Origin: Brugia malayi
Taxonomy: Eukaryota; Nematoda; Chromadorea; Rhabditida; Onchocercidae
Assembly (NCBI RefSeq): GCF_000002995.4
Contig: NW_025062479.1
Span: forward strand, 15,310,721-15,374,720
DNA length: 64,000 nt
Reading direction: 5' to 3'
Shown piece by piece: positions 14,115-29,393 of this stretch. Position 1 is the stretch's first letter; each line of letters starts with the position of its first letter. A model generated the notes under the pieces. That model did not search any database. It had not been told where the DNA came from and saw nothing but the letters and a program-made list of their open reading frames with translations. A program made the translations under genes and the position numbers.

Positions 14115-14180
14115 GACACACACACACACAGACAGACACACACACACACATACATACACAGACACATACATAGATACATC
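14115..14180. repeat. (CA)n microsatellite with CAGA interruptions
   Basis: Two short CA runs separated by a CAGACA block, then TACATACA units. Overlapping open frames on both strands are Thr/His or Cys/Val artefacts. Confidence 0.85.
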
Positions 14181-16866
14181 GGAACAGCTGCTTCATCATG
14201 TAAGATACACACTTCCCTCTTTCCATCTTTCATTCTTCGATGGAAAGAAAGAAGCTTCCGTCCTTTTTTTTTCTTTCCTAAAGATGAAAGTGATTCGTCA
14301 GTTATTGAAAATGAAAAATACTTTATTCTTTTTCTTCTCTCAAAAATTTCCTTCCTTTTTATCATTTTTTATTTCTATGTTATAATTTTCAAAAAGAAAA
14401 AAAGAAAGAAAATGAAGAAGTTTTAATCATTTACAATTTATAAGATTAAATTAATTCATTTTTTTTTCCATCTCATCTCATTCAATTTTATTTGTCGCTA
14501 AATGATTGAAAATATTTCAAAAGACAATTTTATAATCAGTTTTTTCCTTCGTTTTTTTTTTTTTTTTTTGTGTAGAAATAATAATTTAAATTAATAGATA
14601 AATTTTTAATAGAAGTGAATTACAATTAAAAAAATTTTTGAAACTTTTTTATTTCAATTTTTTATAAAACTAAGGGGACTTAATTTTCATTATTCTTCAT
14701 CTTTCGTTTTCTGTTTCTCCCTCTTTTTCTCTCTCCCCCTCTCTTCACTTTCACTACTTTTCACGTTTCTTACAGTCATAAATAAAATGATGCAATAATT
14801 TAACATCATAAACTTCATGCAAGAGTTGTAAAGAGTTCACGTCTGATAAGGAAATTATTTAAGTGAAAATTTTTGAACTGATCAATTTTACATTTATAAC
14901 GATTAAAGTTTATCGACAAACTTTTTTTTTCTTTTTGATTCTCTTCCAGATTTCATTCTGATTGAATTAGAAACTTCCATTGAATTAGAGAATCCAATAT
15001 CAAGCATCACCTATTGATTTTTTTTTTAAATCTACATTCCATAGTATAATTACTGGTTTACTTATTTAAAGCTGACAAAAAAAAAAAAAAAATTAAAATT
15101 GGTAATATATATGAGTACTTTAGTTCTATATTTCTAACCGTAAACATAAATTTTTTTTTCTGTTTATGCATGCTTACCTATATCTCTCAGTAGTAACGGA
15201 ATGATAGGAATTTATCAGCCAACTGATTAAATTTATTTAAATGCGTTATGAACAAATCAAGAAATTACACAAAGGTTCCTAACTTGAATATTGTTAAGAG
15301 AGAGTGAGAGAGAGGAAGAGGGAGAGAAATAGGAAGAAAGAGGGAGATGATAGTTGATCCAGTTTATTACACACGATCTGATAATCTTAGTAAAACAAAA
15401 TCATCTCATCATCTAATAAATTGTATTTATCAGTCAATGCATTCTTTAAGAGAAAGAAAAAAAAGGAAAGAAATCCGTGATATCATCGTCATTTTATTCA
15501 TTTTGTTTGTTAAAGAAACAAAAAACAAAAACAAATTTACTACTGATTATAACAAATGATTGTTAAAAATCAAAAGATGGAACCTAAACTAATAATGGTA
15601 GAAGTCTAAATGCGCCAGTGTGAATGAATGTTTGATGAATTCATTCGTGTATTTCAAACCATTATTTATTTATTTTAAAAATGCTTTGAAACGATCATGA
15701 TATACAAATATAGCATACGAATATTATCATATTTACAAATTAGTACAATTTGAACAAAAAAAAGAGGGCACAAACTATAAATATTAGAATTTTTTTTTTG
15801 AATTTAGCTCTTTAATGAAATAAGAGGAAAAAAATTAAAAATTATATATTTGTATGCATACAAAAAGTTTAATAAAATTGATAACTGATACATAAGTAAT
15901 GAATTAAAACAATACAGACTTAGCTAATAAATCAAACAAGTTATTGAGGAGAATTAAAAGTTTTATAGGATTTGTTTCAATTCATTTAAGACTGTTTTTG
16001 ATTTCAACTTACATTAGTGTAATAATGTTGCCATTATTTGAACCTAAATTTGATTAAACTATGAAGTTTGATTCAACAAGAAAAGTTTTTGAATTTAATT
16101 TATTCGATAAATTCGAATAAAATATCAGTGCGTTTAAAGCAGAAATATTAAAATTTCCTTCACTTAAGCATAATTCATTTTAATTTAAACACATAATAGA
16201 ATTTAATTGTAGCTAAATTTAGTAGAAAAAATGCAATGTCCAAAATGATATGATATCATTCATAGCGTCTAGCCTTAATTTTTGCTGCAACTACTATCGA
16301 AAAACTCTCGAGCATCCAATTTGATAAGCGATTTTAATATATCAAACCCAATAACTTAATTAAATTTAATTTATCCAACTTTCAGCTTAGAATTTTTTTA
16401 TTTAAATTTTCTGCTAAACAATTTAATTTATATTCGTATGAAAATAAGAAAAAAAATCTGAAAAATCATTTTCAGTTTAATTAATAAAAAAGGAAGGAAA
16501 GAATTTTGTACTATAAAATTTTGTGAAAAAAATTTTAGCACTACAATATTAGCAATTACAAATATTAACCAATAAAAAATATAAGTGAGGAAAAATTGTT
16601 GTAATTGTAAAACACTCAAAGGAATGATGAAATTGAATGGTACTTTAGGAGAAAGACTAAAATAATGCTAAGATGCGACAAGAATAAAATGAAGCGTATA
16701 GCTGTTCAATTTTAAGGGTACTTCTTTAAATTTGTGATATTGGAATGAAAAATTCCTATATTTTTGAAGAAAACACAAAGATATTTTGTGAATGAAAAAT
16801 ATAATTGTTTGCTGAATCCAAAAACGACACATAACTTACACAGACATACTACAGACATACACATAT

Positions 16867-17394
<528 letters not shown>

Positions 17395-20300
17395 TCTCTC
17401 TCTCATGGCCAAACGAAGATTAGTGAAGAAATCTGTCCACGTTTGCTACAAATGCGTTGGCGGTTTGAAATGTTGCAAAACATGGGCAACACTGGGTGAT
17501 GCTGACAAGGTATGGTTGCTAATATGTTGTCTTTTCTCCACGACACACATTATTTTCAAAATTAGTGACAATGCTATGGATGATATCTCTCCATGTCTCT
17601 CGATTAGTGGCCAACTGACTTTAGTCGATGTATCCTAGGTCAACCGGTGGCGAGCGTTGTCACTTCATAGAGGATAATATTACAATAATCTTTCATTCTG
17701 AGGACATAATCAGCCCAGTGCATCGTTCCAAAGAGTATGGCCTCAATGCTTGTACGAGGACGGTGACACTGTCATTGGTAATGCAATAGATGATGTAGGA
17801 TGCTACAGATGATGAGAAATTTTTCTTGAAAAGTTGAAAAAGGTGGCATACCTGTTATATAGATAAGTTATATAAATAATTGACACAGTCCTATGATCCA
17901 TTAATACTATTAACTTATTTTTCACCGCTTCCGCTGAATGAACCGTTCAGTAGTCACCTATAATTCAGATCCGTACAGAACAGTAGGCAGTATAAAGGTC
18001 TGTAAACACTAATCTTTGTGATTGTAAACACTAGTCCCTGTAATTTACTTCAAATATTTGTTGCTTTACTTATTTTTATGGAATTATTTTTGCATGCTAG
18101 TAAATCGACCATAGCTGGCAAAGGCATGCAGCATACTTTCAATTTTTTTTTAATTGTGAATTCTGAGGAAATGTGTTTCCTACTTGAGTAAATTGTTGGA
18201 ATGATGTAAGCTTGGATGAGTCTATGGTAGCGAAATTAGGATGATAATCTACCTGTGGTGGAGAACTTTCTCAAGCTATATCCAGTTCAAAAAGCTTTGC
18301 AAATCTCTGCAAAGCAGGAAATTATGCGTTACAGGGACGCTTTAATATGGGCTACAAGAGCAACATCAAAGAATAGTCCCTGAGTAAGATGATGAGCACT
18401 TTTGGTATGTGCTTTCAATTGTCTGACGTTGAATAAACTTTCATCGGTAAACATCGAATTTAGGATAATGTTAATAGGTTAGGTGCAAGAACACAGCTTT
18501 GTTTCGTCACTAATTATCGGGAGAGATTCAGAGAGTGAATTTCCCAATTTGACCTGGGTCAACAACGTTATACAGAGCATTTGTACTGCTCCTACACTTT
18601 TGTTGCAATTGTCTGAGAGCAAATACAATGTTTACAGATCTCTGAAATTAGTTTGGTTCTCAAACAGAAGTACTTCTGCAATAGCCACTGTTTGTTTATT
18701 TACAAATACTCGTGCTTTTATTGAATTTTATTGAACGGTTGAATTTTTCTCCTTTCTTATATAGGATAATGGTGGCGATTGATCATGATATCATAGTGAT
18801 TGCATATCTTCTCAACAATTCACGATATAAAATTTAACTTGGAATATTTAGCCTTTATGCTTGGAGACTTCAAATGGAATTACATCACATCCTTGCTACA
18901 TTCGAACTTGAGAGTCTCTTCCAAATTGAGTTTACGTCCAGTTCAGTTCTCACTAATTGCTCAACATTCCTTAACTAAACGGTGAAAAGATATCAAAAGC
19001 GTTCAGACTATTCCTTCAAAATGAAAGTTTCTCTGTGGGAAGAGCGAACGGCCATCTGAACTGAGAAAGGGACTGTGAATGTGATATATTGGTTCATGCA
19101 CTATTTTCAAAGCTTTCGAAGTTCCTTGTGGTAGCAAAAATTTGCATATGATTGGGTCTGCTCTGCTTGACTTCATTAATCTACCACCTATTCTCGATGT
19201 TTTAAAATTTCTGTTGAAATTTGCTATTTGCAAGACTACTTGCAAGATGAGAAGCTACTCTTCTGAATCCGTAGATTGTTCTCATCGAACAAATTTTTAG
19301 ATTTCTATGATGGGAATCATTAATCTACCACCTATTCTCGATGTTTTAAAATTTCTGTTGAAATTTGCTACTTGCAAGACGAGAAGCTGCTCTTCTCGGA
19401 TAAGTTAGCATCGCATGAGACGGTTATTTGTTTAATATTTTGTGCAGAATATCGCGAATGTTTCTGCGGCCTATTCAGAAGCAGTCAATGAGCTGTCTAA
19501 AATTGTCTTAGGCTTTTTTTTATATGACCATAGTTGACATTTTACCCAAAACTCAAGTAGGAGACATCCGCTATAATTGCAATTTACAACATTGTCATTG
19601 CCTAATACTTCTTTCCAGTTCAAACTTCTCTCCTATGCTTATAGCTCTCTCCTATTCAAGGATCGTTTGCAAGAACCTATGGATAAGTCCGCGAAGGTCC
19701 GTATAAAATTTGATTTTTCCTATGGAAACAGTTTGAAAAGTTGAAGCGTCTAATGAGGGTAATTCGATCGAAATAACCTATTGGCAAGTTGACAGTTTGG
19801 AGACAGTTGAGCCAGGTAAGAACATTCGGTTTTCGGTTTACCTGACAAGAAAAATGTACAACCTCGCCATTTCTTTAAAAGTGCCTTATTCACGCAGATT
19901 ACTGTGTCGATATTAAGTCGTGACAGTCCGTGGACAGTTAGAAGTCCACGCAATGTTCGGGTGTTCAAACATGCAAGAGTCAATCTGAACACACTTTTGG
20001 AGGCAGATGTATGCCTTTGTTTCTTTGTTCGAGCTTGACTGCAGCAAAATATCTGTTGGTCGGACAACCAGATGAGTCAGATCTCTCTCGTAACGGAATA
20101 AGCAATGCTATGATTGAAAAAGGTTGCTTGATCATTCAGGATGCTACCAAACAGGATTGTCATCAACTACGTCAGTCTCGAGCAACAAAGTTTTGAACTA
20201 CCTACGTGCAGCGTTAGGTTTGTGGCTCCTAGTACACGTTGCACCTGCTGCTTCCTTTCTCACTATGCAGGGTTTTATGGAATTGCGCATATCCTTTGAG

Positions 20301-20640
20301 CCTGTGCAAAAGTTTCTTTAGATGAATCTAGCGTGCACAGAACTACTTCCATCTAGCGAGTTTGGACGATGACAGCGAAATTTTCAAGTCGTTTGTTAGC
20401 AGTATCCTTCTCATAAACGAAACGAGCTTTATCTGCCCGAGTTTGAAGTGAGAGTTGCCTTTCTCTCAGAATGGTTACCCTAACTTCTACCCATGCACAC
20501 TCACTTTGTCTGACTCTTCAACAAAGATCTGACTTGAGAGACCTTACCCGAAGACATATGTCATCGTCAGCGTAGCTTACAATTAGCATGCAAGCTCCTT
20601 CTCAGATCAGAAATGTATCCGCGGAAAAGGTTAATTCAAT
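17395..20640 (-). mobile_element. Decayed non-LTR (RTE/CR1-like) retrotransposon relic
   Basis: This block is clearly richer in G and C than its surroundings and contains protein-like remnants on the minus strand broken by stops. The best is at 20067-19750. Residues around RLTLACLNTRTL, followed by SRLNID and then CTFFLSGKPK, fit the start of an apurinic-type endonuclease domain (N-x-R motif, then the region leading to the catalytic Glu). The strict catalytic Glu context is altered. A second remnant lies at 19245-19003 and RT/C-terminal-like shreds occur near 17640-17400. An internal partial duplication is present (see 19174-19396). The element is too decayed to assign a clade; the endonuclease type suggests RTE- or CR1-like. 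No promoter or target-site duplication was identified. Several shorter open frames on the plus strand are shadows. Confidence 0.45.
19174..19396. repeat. Direct duplication inside the LINE relic
   Basis: A segment at 19174-19264 recurs at 19318-19396, beginning with CATTAATCTACCACC and ending near GAGAAGCTGCTCTTCT. The copies differ by a few substitutions and a 12-bp insertion in the first. The duplication probably arose after the element died. Confidence 0.8.
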
Positions 20641-20702
20641 ACTTAAATAATAATATATACATTTTCACTTATAAAATCAACTTATAAAATATACATTTAA
20701 CT

Positions 20703-21460
<758 letters not shown>

Positions 21461-21503
21461 CTTAAATGAGCTAGTGCAATGCGAAAATTAAATATTATTA
21501 ATT

Positions 21504-24500
21504 CTAAGGTGATATCTTTACATACTTCAGATTCAGTCTGGTAACTTCTTCTTTCGAGCGTCGTTGATCTCTTCTATAATTCGTTTCGATAAAATCACTA
21601 TCATTTCTGCAAATTTTATTCACTTGATTTAAATTTAGTAGCAACCAAATATGTATTTTTCTTCCTCAGTAAGACCATTCGATAAATTTAAAAATTCGAA
21701 AAGGAGCTTAAGAAATAAGCTTTTTCATAAGGTTTATTTAACAACCGTTTCCTCTGCTACAGTAACAAATTGTATTTTGAAAAAATTTCCCATCAATGAT
21801 CGGAGTTATATGACATGTATCAGATAAATCGAAATCAGGAAACGTTGAAAATGTCGTATATTCGATGAACATGAACTATCGCTGTCACCAATTGCTGAAC
21901 TGTATCGTAGCTAAAAATAGAAGGTTGACATTTGAATAATAAATTTATTCAAATTTCAATATAGTACTTTAATAGTCTAAAAACATCAAAATGAATTATC
22001 ATCCGTCGATAATGAAAGTGATAGTTTACTCCTTTGACTATCGCAATGAACATTATAGGCTTTGTTTAATTTAAAAACTAAGATATTTCGAAATCATGTA
22101 CGTTAATAGTGTAAGTGAAGTGGGATGTAAAGATTGAAATACAGTATTACTAAATAGCATAGAATTTAAATAACAAATTCAAATAATAGATTTATTATGA
22201 ACCATTTATGCATTTTGAGAGACAAATTCCTTTATTTTCTCATCTCATAGCTTATTTAATCTGTCACATACAAATTGTTGATTTACACTTAGCAATGATA
22301 AATAAGTAGGTAAATAAAAAAAAAGATCCATATACTCGACATCGATCAGTTTTAAATTTTTTCACCATGGAAACAATTCGATTTACTGAATACATCTGAT
22401 CCTTGATACTGCTCCATTTTAAACTATAATTAGTTAGAAAATTTCACATGTGCAACAAAATAGTTTTGGCATAGCAAACAATCTAAAAGTTTTGAGTAAA
22501 GTTTGTCAAAGTTAAATGAGAAAAAAAGAACGAAACAACAGAATTTTCTATAATTTACTTTCTAATCCACCACAAATTAATTTATTATTGTATATTAAAT
22601 ATATTACATAACTGTAATGAGCAGTTTTTTTGCTAGGTAAAACTAGTTTAACACTTATATTTAAAATCATTTTATCAGCTAGTTATCGCCTTAAGAAGCA
22701 CTGAATATCAAGTAAATAATAGGTAATATATATTACTTATTATTTACATACTAGAACTGTTAATAAATAATATGTATTACTTAAATGTATTAAATTGTAG
22801 TACAATATCTTATATGTTATTGTAAAATGTAAAAATAATCATCAGTAATTTTAAATGTTTTGGTATTATATTACTGTAAAATTGGAGAATAATTATTAAT
22901 AATTTCAAAATTTAAATCATTCCTTTTCTTCAAATAAAAAAACAAAAAGATAAATAAAGTTAAACAAAGTCTAATAAGTTTTTCTAGCAATATTAAAAAA
23001 TATTAATCGATTTAAAAATATGCAGATAACTTCAATTAAAATAACATAAAATGTCAACGAATACAAACGTTAGTATAACTTCATTATATTGATGAAACAA
23101 ATCGCAATAAATAACCGTTTTGCTGCATTGTACCTAAAACAAATCATAATTTTAATTTGAAAATATCTTTGGAAGAAAAAAATAACAAATAAGGAAAAGA
23201 CAAAAATATTTATATGAGAGAAACGATCGCGTAGCAATTAAATAACAAAGTAAATAATTTTTAATGTTAAGAATTGTATTACTCTTTTATTAAAGTGCTG
23301 TCAGATAGCAAATGAATGACATTGAATTTGAATTTTAAATATCTTTCAATACAATTAATTTTGAAATGTTAAAATATAAATAACCACAGAGATAGTGAAT
23401 CCGGTGTGTGCCCAGGTGTATGAAGCACTCCTAATTTATCATGATCACTATCACCAAGCTCTATTATTGCACTATCAGATAACCATTTTGTCACCTTATA
23501 CGGTTTTACCTAAATAATTGCTTTTTTTTGAAACAATAAATAAAATATCAGTGATTATTTCTTTTTTTCTTTTGAAATAAATAACAAAAAATGTAATGGA
23601 AAGCATTTGACAAATCACATGTTTTGCTAAACAAATAAACATTGAATAAATTTGCTAATTTATCAAAAGACACAAAAATTTTTGTCAATTAAAAATCTAA
23701 TTTAGTTCATTTCATTTTGAAACAGTATCATTTAAAAACTTAACCAGTAAGTTTGGTTTTTAAAACAGTACAACTTTTTAATAGGTCAAAAGAGAGGTCG
23801 TACCTGCTAGTCGTATTCACTATCACGAAGTTCGGTGTAGTATGGATTACGATCGGATGCACACAATGCTTCAACATTTACCGTAAGACCGTTAGGACCA
23901 AGAGAAGAAAATTGCCAATTATTACCTGTCTATCTCATAATTTGTATTAATTAGTGTTAAAAAAACTACAGAATGAAATGAAATAAAATGGGCGCATTAA
24001 TTAGAAATAATTAACAACACAATATGTATTTTAGATAAATTGAGAAAACTTTTGAAAAAAAGACATAGTGATAAAAGTGTAATATTGATAACTTTATATT
24101 CATCTTTAATCTTTGATAACTGATAATAAAATTTGAAAAAGAATGATATTACTATGTTGTAATTAATTTATAAGTGTTACCTGTTCAGGATGATTATGAC
24201 TGTTCACTACTATTAGTATCTTCTTACTTTTACTAAGTTAAAATGATTCATTATGTAATTATATAAATTGCCTGTTCTACAACCAGTATCCAAAAGTAAT
24301 GCTAAAATTATATAATGCATAATTTAACTTAGTAAGAAAGAGAATTTGAGAAAATTTTAAAAAAAAAGAAAAAAAAGGGAAAGAACTTAAAATAGAGAAA
24401 AAATTTTTCCTCCTTTTTTTTCCTGAAATTGTAATAATTTTATTATAAATATAAATCAGCTGATCGATTTTTTTTTTGACTAATTTCATACTTAATGATA

Positions 24501-24790
24501 CTTTTATAGTACTTTTATTATATTCTTTTTGTCTTGCAGAATATTAGTCAGAATAATAAATATTCGAATGATATATTTCAAACAATCACAAAATAAGAGT
24601 AAAAATATAAATTGCATCTCTTTTTTTCAGTAGTTAAAAAGAATTAGAGATCATTTTTTAAGATTACCTTTTTCTCATAACCAATAATTAAATACATCAA
24701 AGGTTTATGATTGCAATAATCATCTTCACGAATACAATAAACATTGACTGATAATTGTTTTACCTGATAACATCTTTTTTCGTTAGCCAT
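21504..24790 (-). pseudogene. Metallo-beta-lactamase-fold protein (MBLAC2-like), broken gene
   Basis: Seen on the minus strand: exon 1 24790-24668 (ATG, 41 codons, donor AAAAAG|GTAATC); exon 2 24301-24181, encoding LLLDTGCRTGNL and later VVNSHNHPEQ; exon 3 23929-23804, starting TGNNWQFSSLGPNGL; exon 4 23509-23385, with TKWLSDSAIIELGD and HTPGHTPDSLSL; exon 5 from 23133 (WYNAAKRLFI). Possible further exons are 21910-21746 and 21606-21504. The LDTG, HxH-type and HTPGHTPDS motifs in this order are typical of the metallo-beta-lactamase fold, whose members hydrolyse thioesters or other substrates at a di-metal site. Damage: exon 2 is out of phase with exon 1 and slips again inside; exon 3 has an in-frame TAG at 23809-23807 where family context suggests Trp; exon 5 slips one base after RLFI. 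The usual HxHxDH motif reads HNHPEQ, lacking the Asp-His. Most likely a pseudogene; clustered base-call errors are the alternative. Confidence 0.6.
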
Positions 24791-26849
24791 CTATCTAAAT
24801 TCTAAAAGAGATAATCTATTAAATAAATAATTTCTTTTGTAATTTTGATTTTTAATAGAAATTTAAAATGATTGATAAATTTGTGCGATTTAAGGTTGGT
24901 TTTTTTATTTTTTACTTATTATTTATTAACATTCATGATAATAAATAACAAAGATAGAGTGCCTTAAAATGTTAATCAACTATTTCAAAGTATTAGAAGC
25001 TAAGATAAGACACCAGTTTTAGTCTTAATTATTCATAGAATTAGTGCTCATAAAATAAAATAATGCATTTGAACGGAAAATGAAAAACAAACGATAATCA
25101 CGCTACCAGTGAATTTGATAAATGTGTTGACAATTGATAAAATATTTGTCACATCAGATTGTCCCCATGAAATTGGTAATTATTTAGAGTATAGCAGTTA
25201 TGATAATTTCCATTAAATAATAAATTTAATTATATGCGGTTAATGTTTGAAAGTGTAAATGTAGGAGCGACCTTTTACTTTCAATCAACTTTCAAAATAA
25301 TACGTAACGCACGTGTTATTACAATTTTCGTTTAAACATATTTCCAAAAAAAAAAGAATAAATAAATAAATAAAATAAAAAAACATATGATATGATCAAA
25401 TGTTCTTAATTATGCTAGTTTTTGTATATTGTTCATTCATTTATGATATTTAATTGATTTTGAGCTGTTTAATCAGTTTAAAATATAACTGAATCATATT
25501 CATTTAAATTATGATTATACTAAATCAATAGTGAACTATGTTTACAAATTTAGATTGTACCATTTGCCAAAATTCCGTCTAATTATAAATATTGAGAATT
25601 AGGACTGACTAATTATGGTTCAGCCACACGTTTCGCTGTTGTCAAAATAAATTTACAAATTTATTTCAGGCAATAATTTAAAATATTTGAAATGATTACT
25701 CATCAAACTTTACAATAAATGATTGTTTCTGTTACAAATTAATACATTTAGGTGATATGTTACTTTTTTTAAAATATTTTTTTTTTTGAAGAACAGAAAA
25801 AAAAAACGAAGTGAGATTATAAACTAACAGAGAAATAAAATGTTAAACCAATTTCACTTAATTAATAAGCTATTATACATTACAATTATATAATGTGCAA
25901 TACACATTTACATTTACAAATTGATTTTGTGATATATTAAAAAGACATTTAGGTATTTAAAATTATAGTGAAATGAATAAAATCCATATAAAACTCGATA
26001 TTTTAAATGTTTTCGAGTAGTTTTATTAGTATAAGCATATCGGATATCATTTGATTTATCTTTTAATTTTTGGCGCCATTTAATCAATTGGTATTTTATT
26101 AAAACAATAGTAATAGCTAAATTTTTAAATAATCAAAATTCCTGGAATTTTTTGGGAATAAGATTTTAAAAAAAGTCTTAAAATAATTTGCAAAAAAAAA
26201 AAAAAATTATTGTTGACATATGCCTACAGTAATAAATGATAGGATAAAAACTTATCGATAATGTAAAAAGGAAAAAAAAAAAAAAAGAATATAACACGAA
26301 CGATTAAGCTGTACAAATAAGAGAAGTTGTTCAAACAATAAGATGAATCATTCTTGTTTTGAACACCGTTTTCAAAGTTATTTTTGTTTTTGAATGAAAC
26401 GTTTGCATTATACTATGCATAAATATTAAATAGCGATTGATTTAATACATTGCTAAAAAAAGTATAATTTGATTTTTTCAAGTAATTTACGTAGTTAACA
26501 CGTACATATTACAATACTCTTAGTTATTTACTTCTTTTATATGAATATAAACTGAAAAGTTTGAAAATTTATTTGTTAACAAACAAATTTATTTGAATGA
26601 AGCAATGGAAATATGAAAGCAAATTAAATTTATTTTGCTTTTCAAACAGATAAATTTATACTTAAATTAAGGAAAAAATTACAGAAATGATTTTCAAAAT
26701 TTCACACTTCAGTCCTTTTGTTCTATTCTCAAAATTTTGTTTCGTTTTTCAGTAGCCAACAATATTATGATTTACAATTATGATTACATTATGATAATGA
26801 TTATTTTAGTAATTATGATAATAATTATTTGTAGCAAAATTATTATAAA
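24791..26849. other. AT-rich intergenic DNA between two minus-strand genes
   Basis: No exon or element recognised. Poly-A runs are frequent. The part nearest 24791 should hold the promoter of the MBL-like gene and the part nearest 26849 the 3'UTR of the LAPTM4-like gene. Confidence 0.45.
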
Positions 26850-29393
26850 TTACTCCTTATAATGAAGTGACGATAAGTCATTAAAAAAAGCATCATTATT
26901 ATTTAGTACAGAGGTTAAATTTAATGAAAATGAATTTTCTCGATCAAGAATGAAATTTCGAAAGCGACAAATAACATCCATAAACCACAGTTGAATGAAT
27001 AGTAGTATTAATAATGCTATCACAAATAGTAAACCAAACATTTGCATATCTGAAAAACAAATTTTTTATCAGTTAGTATTTCACTAAAAACTTGCATGAG
27101 GACAACTTTTAATAAGTTCAAACTTTTTATTATAGTTATGTTTAAATTAAAAGCATTCAAATTACATTATATGCAATTTGAACGGAAGAGTAATTTGACA
27201 AACAATTATTCAAAATAAACAGCTGAGTTTTCAATGTCACACGTGAATCATACTTTTATCAGTTAGTAATTCTCTAAAAAATTTATGAGGATAGTTTTAA
27301 TAAGTTCAAACTTTTTAATATAATTAATTGGAAGAATAATTTGACAAAGAACTATTCAAAATCTCAAGCAATGAAGATATTAATCATTATCAGTAGAAGT
27401 TTATTTGTTACAAAAATTCAAAAATTTTTTTGTTTTATTTATTTTTTTTTTTTTTTTTTTTTATAGAAGAATTTATCAAAAATGATTTCATACAACACAT
27501 TGTTTCTTTTTTTTTGATATTAAAAAACACATTTAATTCAAAGAATAAAAAGTTAGCTATAATTTAAATTATATAAAAATACAAAAAAAAAGAGAAATTT
27601 TTGAATCGTATAAAAATTTGAAAAAAAAAAAGAGAAAACACCGCAGTTGAACGATAAATTTGATAAAATACTTGTAAAATTTATTTAGGAAATTTTGTAA
27701 AAAAAAAAAAAGAAAAGTACCAGATTTAGTGATTCTGTTATCATTGATTCGCATTCCACCGATGTCAGCAGCAAGGGCATTGATCATTTTATTAGAAAAT
27801 ATAGAACCAATAACAAAGATTGCAATTATGAATATTGTACATAAAACTGATGTAATCTAAAAAACAATACCAAATGGTATTGAAATTCAAATATTATTAA
27901 CCTAATACACATATGTCAAAAACATTTCATAGCAAACAACTTTTATTGTTTTTTTACTTACTAATAAAATACCTATACTTGCTACTTTTACTTACAAACA
28001 CACAGCAAAAATCGCACAGCGGAAATAAGTAATGGAAATAACTCGAACAACTAACTGATAATTCCATGATTTCATTAGATTATCATTTAAAACTTAGTTA
28101 ATGAATAACATATATCTTTTAACATTACACGCTATCATAATTCAAATAGTTCAAATGGTAAACAGAAGAGAATAATTCGAAAAACAGATAGTCAAATGAT
28201 TATGTTTACTAATTTTATACTTATTATGACATCATAAACTAAAATAAATTAATAAAAAACTGACATTTATTAATTTATACCAAAAATGATATCATAATTA
28301 TCAAATTAAACTAGTTTATTAATTTCGTACTTAATGTATGATATCATAAATTATTAAATTAAGCTGACATTTACTAATTTTGTAACCAGTATGTTATCAA
28401 AAATTAATAAATAGGCAAAAATTTTAAATTTTAATTAAAAATTTGTTAACATACTTGAAAAATTATATATGGTAGAATGAATATTTGTTTCTCCTTAAAA
28501 ATGCCATATGCTAAAGTACCAAAGATAGCAAATGCAAAAGCAAGTGATGCAATCGAATAAAATGCTAAAGTTGCACCTTGTGAGCATACGGTAAGAAAAA
28601 CGACAAATACCGCTCCGCAGAAATAAGCAATAGAAATAATTCGTGCAGCTAACTATAAAACTATGATTAAATAACTATGATAGATTAATTTTAATCATAA
28701 ATTCTAATCGTTTTAATGAATATTGAACAAAAATAAAAAGTTGACAGATTAAAATAATTTATCACTCAAAATTTTCATTTAAAACATTAGGGCGTTAAAT
28801 TTACTTAAATGCAAATTTAAGTATTTGTATTATTTATAATAACAATTATATTAGGCTAGTCAATTTTTTTTTTTTTTTTTTTTTACTAAATTATGATTTT
28901 AATGTTAAAAATTTTGAAATAATAAAGTTGAAAAATATTATTGTCTGATTTATGTCATTTATGTCAAATGATATAAATAAAATCTTTTATCATACTAATA
29001 GCGAAAACGATATGAATGTTTAAGGACAACAGTTTAAATAAGCAAAATCTAGCGCATATAATACTCTCACGTGCTTCTTTTTCACGCATTTTATTATTTA
29101 TTCGCAAAATTTAAATTTTAACTGAAATTTAAATAAAAATTTAAACTGACCATAATATGCATATAACCATAGCAGCACTGATATTTCGCATCATTATGAT
29201 CAAAATTTGTTTCATGACTAATACCATATGAAATAAATGATGGTATTAATGCTGGTGATGTACTGATTGGTGTAATCGGTATCACGTATTGCGGTGAAAT
29301 TGGTTCACTTGGTGGTAACTCCACTTTTTCGTCAATTTCTTGTGATACATCAATTGTTGCTAATGATGATAATGTGACTGATGGTGATGACAT
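26850..29393 (-). CDS. LAPTM4-like four-transmembrane protein, four exons
   Basis: Seen: minus-strand exons 29393-29151, 28652-28455, 27856-27721 and 27049-26850 (TAA at 26852-26850), all GT-AG with consistent phases, 258 aa. The N-terminal 70 residues are polar and Ser/Pro-rich with no signal peptide. YQCCYGYMH at about 71-79 is followed by four hydrophobic segments at roughly 85-107, 109-131, 139-165 and 195-219. A 38-residue tail follows with no PPxY motif. The start is the first in-frame ATG; the frame upstream opens from a TTG only. A Cys-Cys motif before TM1 and four TMs resemble LAPTM4-type lysosomal proteins and the nematode families related to them. Location in endosome or lysosome is inferred from that similarity, which is architectural, not motif-exact. 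A second gene of this type lies on the same strand at 55589-57816. Confidence 0.8.
28002..28060 (-). pseudogene. Duplicated exon-2 fragment inside intron 2 of the LAPTM4-like gene
   Basis: On the minus strand, a block starting after an acceptor-like ATTATCAG encodes LVVRVISITYFRCAI, matching LAARIISIAYFCGAV at the start of exon 2 (28652-28608). It is followed about 59 nt later by a strong donor GTAAGT at 28001-27996. It may be a decaying duplicate or a rarely used alternative exon. The 59-nt length would shift the frame if inserted. Confidence 0.55.

Noticed and set aside
23790..23930. Alternative frame reading VIVNTTSRYD that resembled a metallo-beta-lactamase metal motif
   Set aside because: The overlapping frame starting TGNNWQFS joins in phase to exons 2 and 4 and fits the family better, so the resemblance is coincidental.
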